DNA from: Marinomonas sp. MED121 | GTDB taxonomy: Bacteria > Pseudomonadota > Gammaproteobacteria > Pseudomonadales > Marinomonadaceae | NCBI RefSeq assembly: GCF_000153025.1 | Contig: NZ_CH672430.1 | Span: 625,294-689,293 of the forward strand | Length of the DNA: 64,000 nucleotides | Direction: 5' to 3' | Translations under genes and position numbers: made by a program | Shown here: positions 63,413 to 64,000 of the stretch, in pieces | Numbering within the stretch: the first letter of the stretch is position 1 | Layout: each line of letters starts with the position of its first letter | The notes under the pieces: generated by a model | The model's database searches: none | What the model saw: the letters and a program-made list of their open reading frames with translations, nothing else | Told to the model about the DNA's origin: nothing

Positions 63413-64000
63413 ATGTTGCAAATAAAAAATTTAAAAAAACACTTCGAAGATTATCTAGCCACTGATGATATTAGTTTTGAGGCTAAGGAGGGTGAATTCG
63501 TCACACTTTTAGGTCCAAGTGGTTGTGGTAAAACGACTTTGCTTAAAATGATTGGGGGGTTTCATAAGCCGGATTCAGGGGAAATTTGGATCAATAATGA
63601 AAGAGTGGATCATCTAAGACCGGAGAATAGAAGCACGGCCATGTGCTTTCAATCTTATGCTTTGTTTCCACATCTAAGTGTGTCTCATAATATTTGTTTT
63701 GGTTTAGCGCAAAAAAAATTAGCGGCCAATTTACAAAAAGATTATCTAGCAGAAGCATTGCTGCAAGTGGGGCTGGTTCCTCATAAAGATAAATTACCCA
63801 GCCAACTTTCTGGTGGTCAACAACAAAGGGTGGCATTGGCACGGGCGATGGTAATGCGACCTGACGTGATTTTGTTTGATGAGCCTCTATCTAACCTTGA
63901 TGCAAAATTACGTGAAAGTGTTCGTTTCGAAATTAAATCGCTACAAAAAAAGCATAAACTCACCACAGTATATGTGACCCATGATCAGGCAGAAGCACTG
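63413..64000 (+). CDS. ABC transporter ATP-binding protein, MalK/PotA/UgpC type (3' truncated)
   Basis: 196 codons are visible, open to the window end. Walker A GPSGCGKTT, Q-loop FQSYALFPHLSV, signature LSGGQQQRVALARAMV, Walker B VILFDEPLSNLDAKL and the H-loop VTHDQAEAL are all present and typical of import ATPases. The C-terminal regulatory domain is off the window, so the substrate class (polyamine, glycerol-3-phosphate, sugar, iron) is open. The neighbouring GDPD and ROK genes suggest a glycerophospho- or sugar-type substrate, as in Ugp systems. Confidence 0.9.
   Translation, partial: MLQIKNLKKHFEDYLATDDISFEAKEGEFVTLLGPSGCGKTTLLKMIGGFHKPDSGEIWINNERVDHLRPENRSTAMCFQSYALFPHLSVSHNICFGLAQKKLAANLQKDYLAEALLQVGLVPHKDKLPSQLSGGQQQRVALARAMVMRPDVILFDEPLSNLDAKLRESVRFEIKSLQKKHKLTTVYVTHDQAEAL

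Overview
The window is a chromosomal segment of a marine gammaproteobacterium, most likely Marinomonas or a close Oceanospirillales relative. This rests on the pyrD / rmf / rlmKL neighbourhood, gammaproteobacterial families such as YqcC, DUF1853, DUF2835 and DUF3549, a TAXI-type TRAP transporter, a PhoX phosphatase, a vibriolysin-like protease, and a sugar isomerase resembling the D-mannose isomerase described from Marinomonas. The DNA is moderately AT-rich. I see no rRNA, tRNA, CRISPR array, prophage or insertion sequence. The genus assignment is inference.

Layout. 1-1.6 kb: the 3' end of ppiD and a DyP-type haem peroxidase. 1.7-8.6 kb: a complete minus-strand moxR-DUF58-DUF4381-batA-batB/C-batD operon. 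8.7-16.9 kb: housekeeping genes (DUF2835, pyrD, rmf, rlmKL, purU, DUF3549, YqcC, DUF1853). 17-21.8 kb: a GGDEF-EAL protein, rlmA overlapping a beta-carbonic anhydrase gene, and a LysR regulator. 22-26.6 kb: a mannose isomerase-like gene divergent from a ROK regulator that is translationally coupled to a TyrR-like regulator with a degenerate ATPase core; a perfect 15+15 bp inverted repeat lies between the divergent genes. 26.9-31.5 kb: a small 62-aa gene, a decayed ketopantoate-reductase-like gene behind an acetoacetate-decarboxylase-family gene, a LuxR regulator and a membrane-anchored glutamate-synthase-like FMN protein. 31.8-33 kb: a diguanylate cyclase and a 58-aa single-span membrane protein.

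33-40.5 kb is the best-integrated regulatory unit. A sensor kinase carrying its own periplasmic solute-binding domain and a sigma-54 response regulator sit next to a TAXI TRAP solute-binding protein and a fused TRAP permease. The binding-protein gene has a canonical sigma-54 promoter, preceded by two tandem palindromes of similar sequence that look like the activator's enhancer sites.

40.9-51.4 kb is accessory: a second GGDEF-EAL protein with a dead GGDEF motif, a HopJ-family protein, Bcr/CflA and ABC exporters, a rhombotarget-like lipoprotein, an AAC(3)-family acetyltransferase, and a 749-aa secreted protein with a duplicated domain that I do not recognise. 51.7-58.8 kb: a small ORF, a His/Cys-rich protein made of two 37-residue repeats, phoX with a three-repeat Pho box, a 2OG-Fe(II) oxygenase-like protein, a thermolysin-family protease with five IIGQS-type motifs, and an OmpW porin whose stop codon lies in a 16-bp tandem repeat. 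58.9-64 kb: galE-galT, a second ROK regulator, a glycerophosphodiester phosphodiesterase, and the start of an ABC ATPase gene cut by the window end.

Start codons were moved from the longest possible ORF where a ribosome-binding site, signal peptide or family length argued for it; each case is noted.
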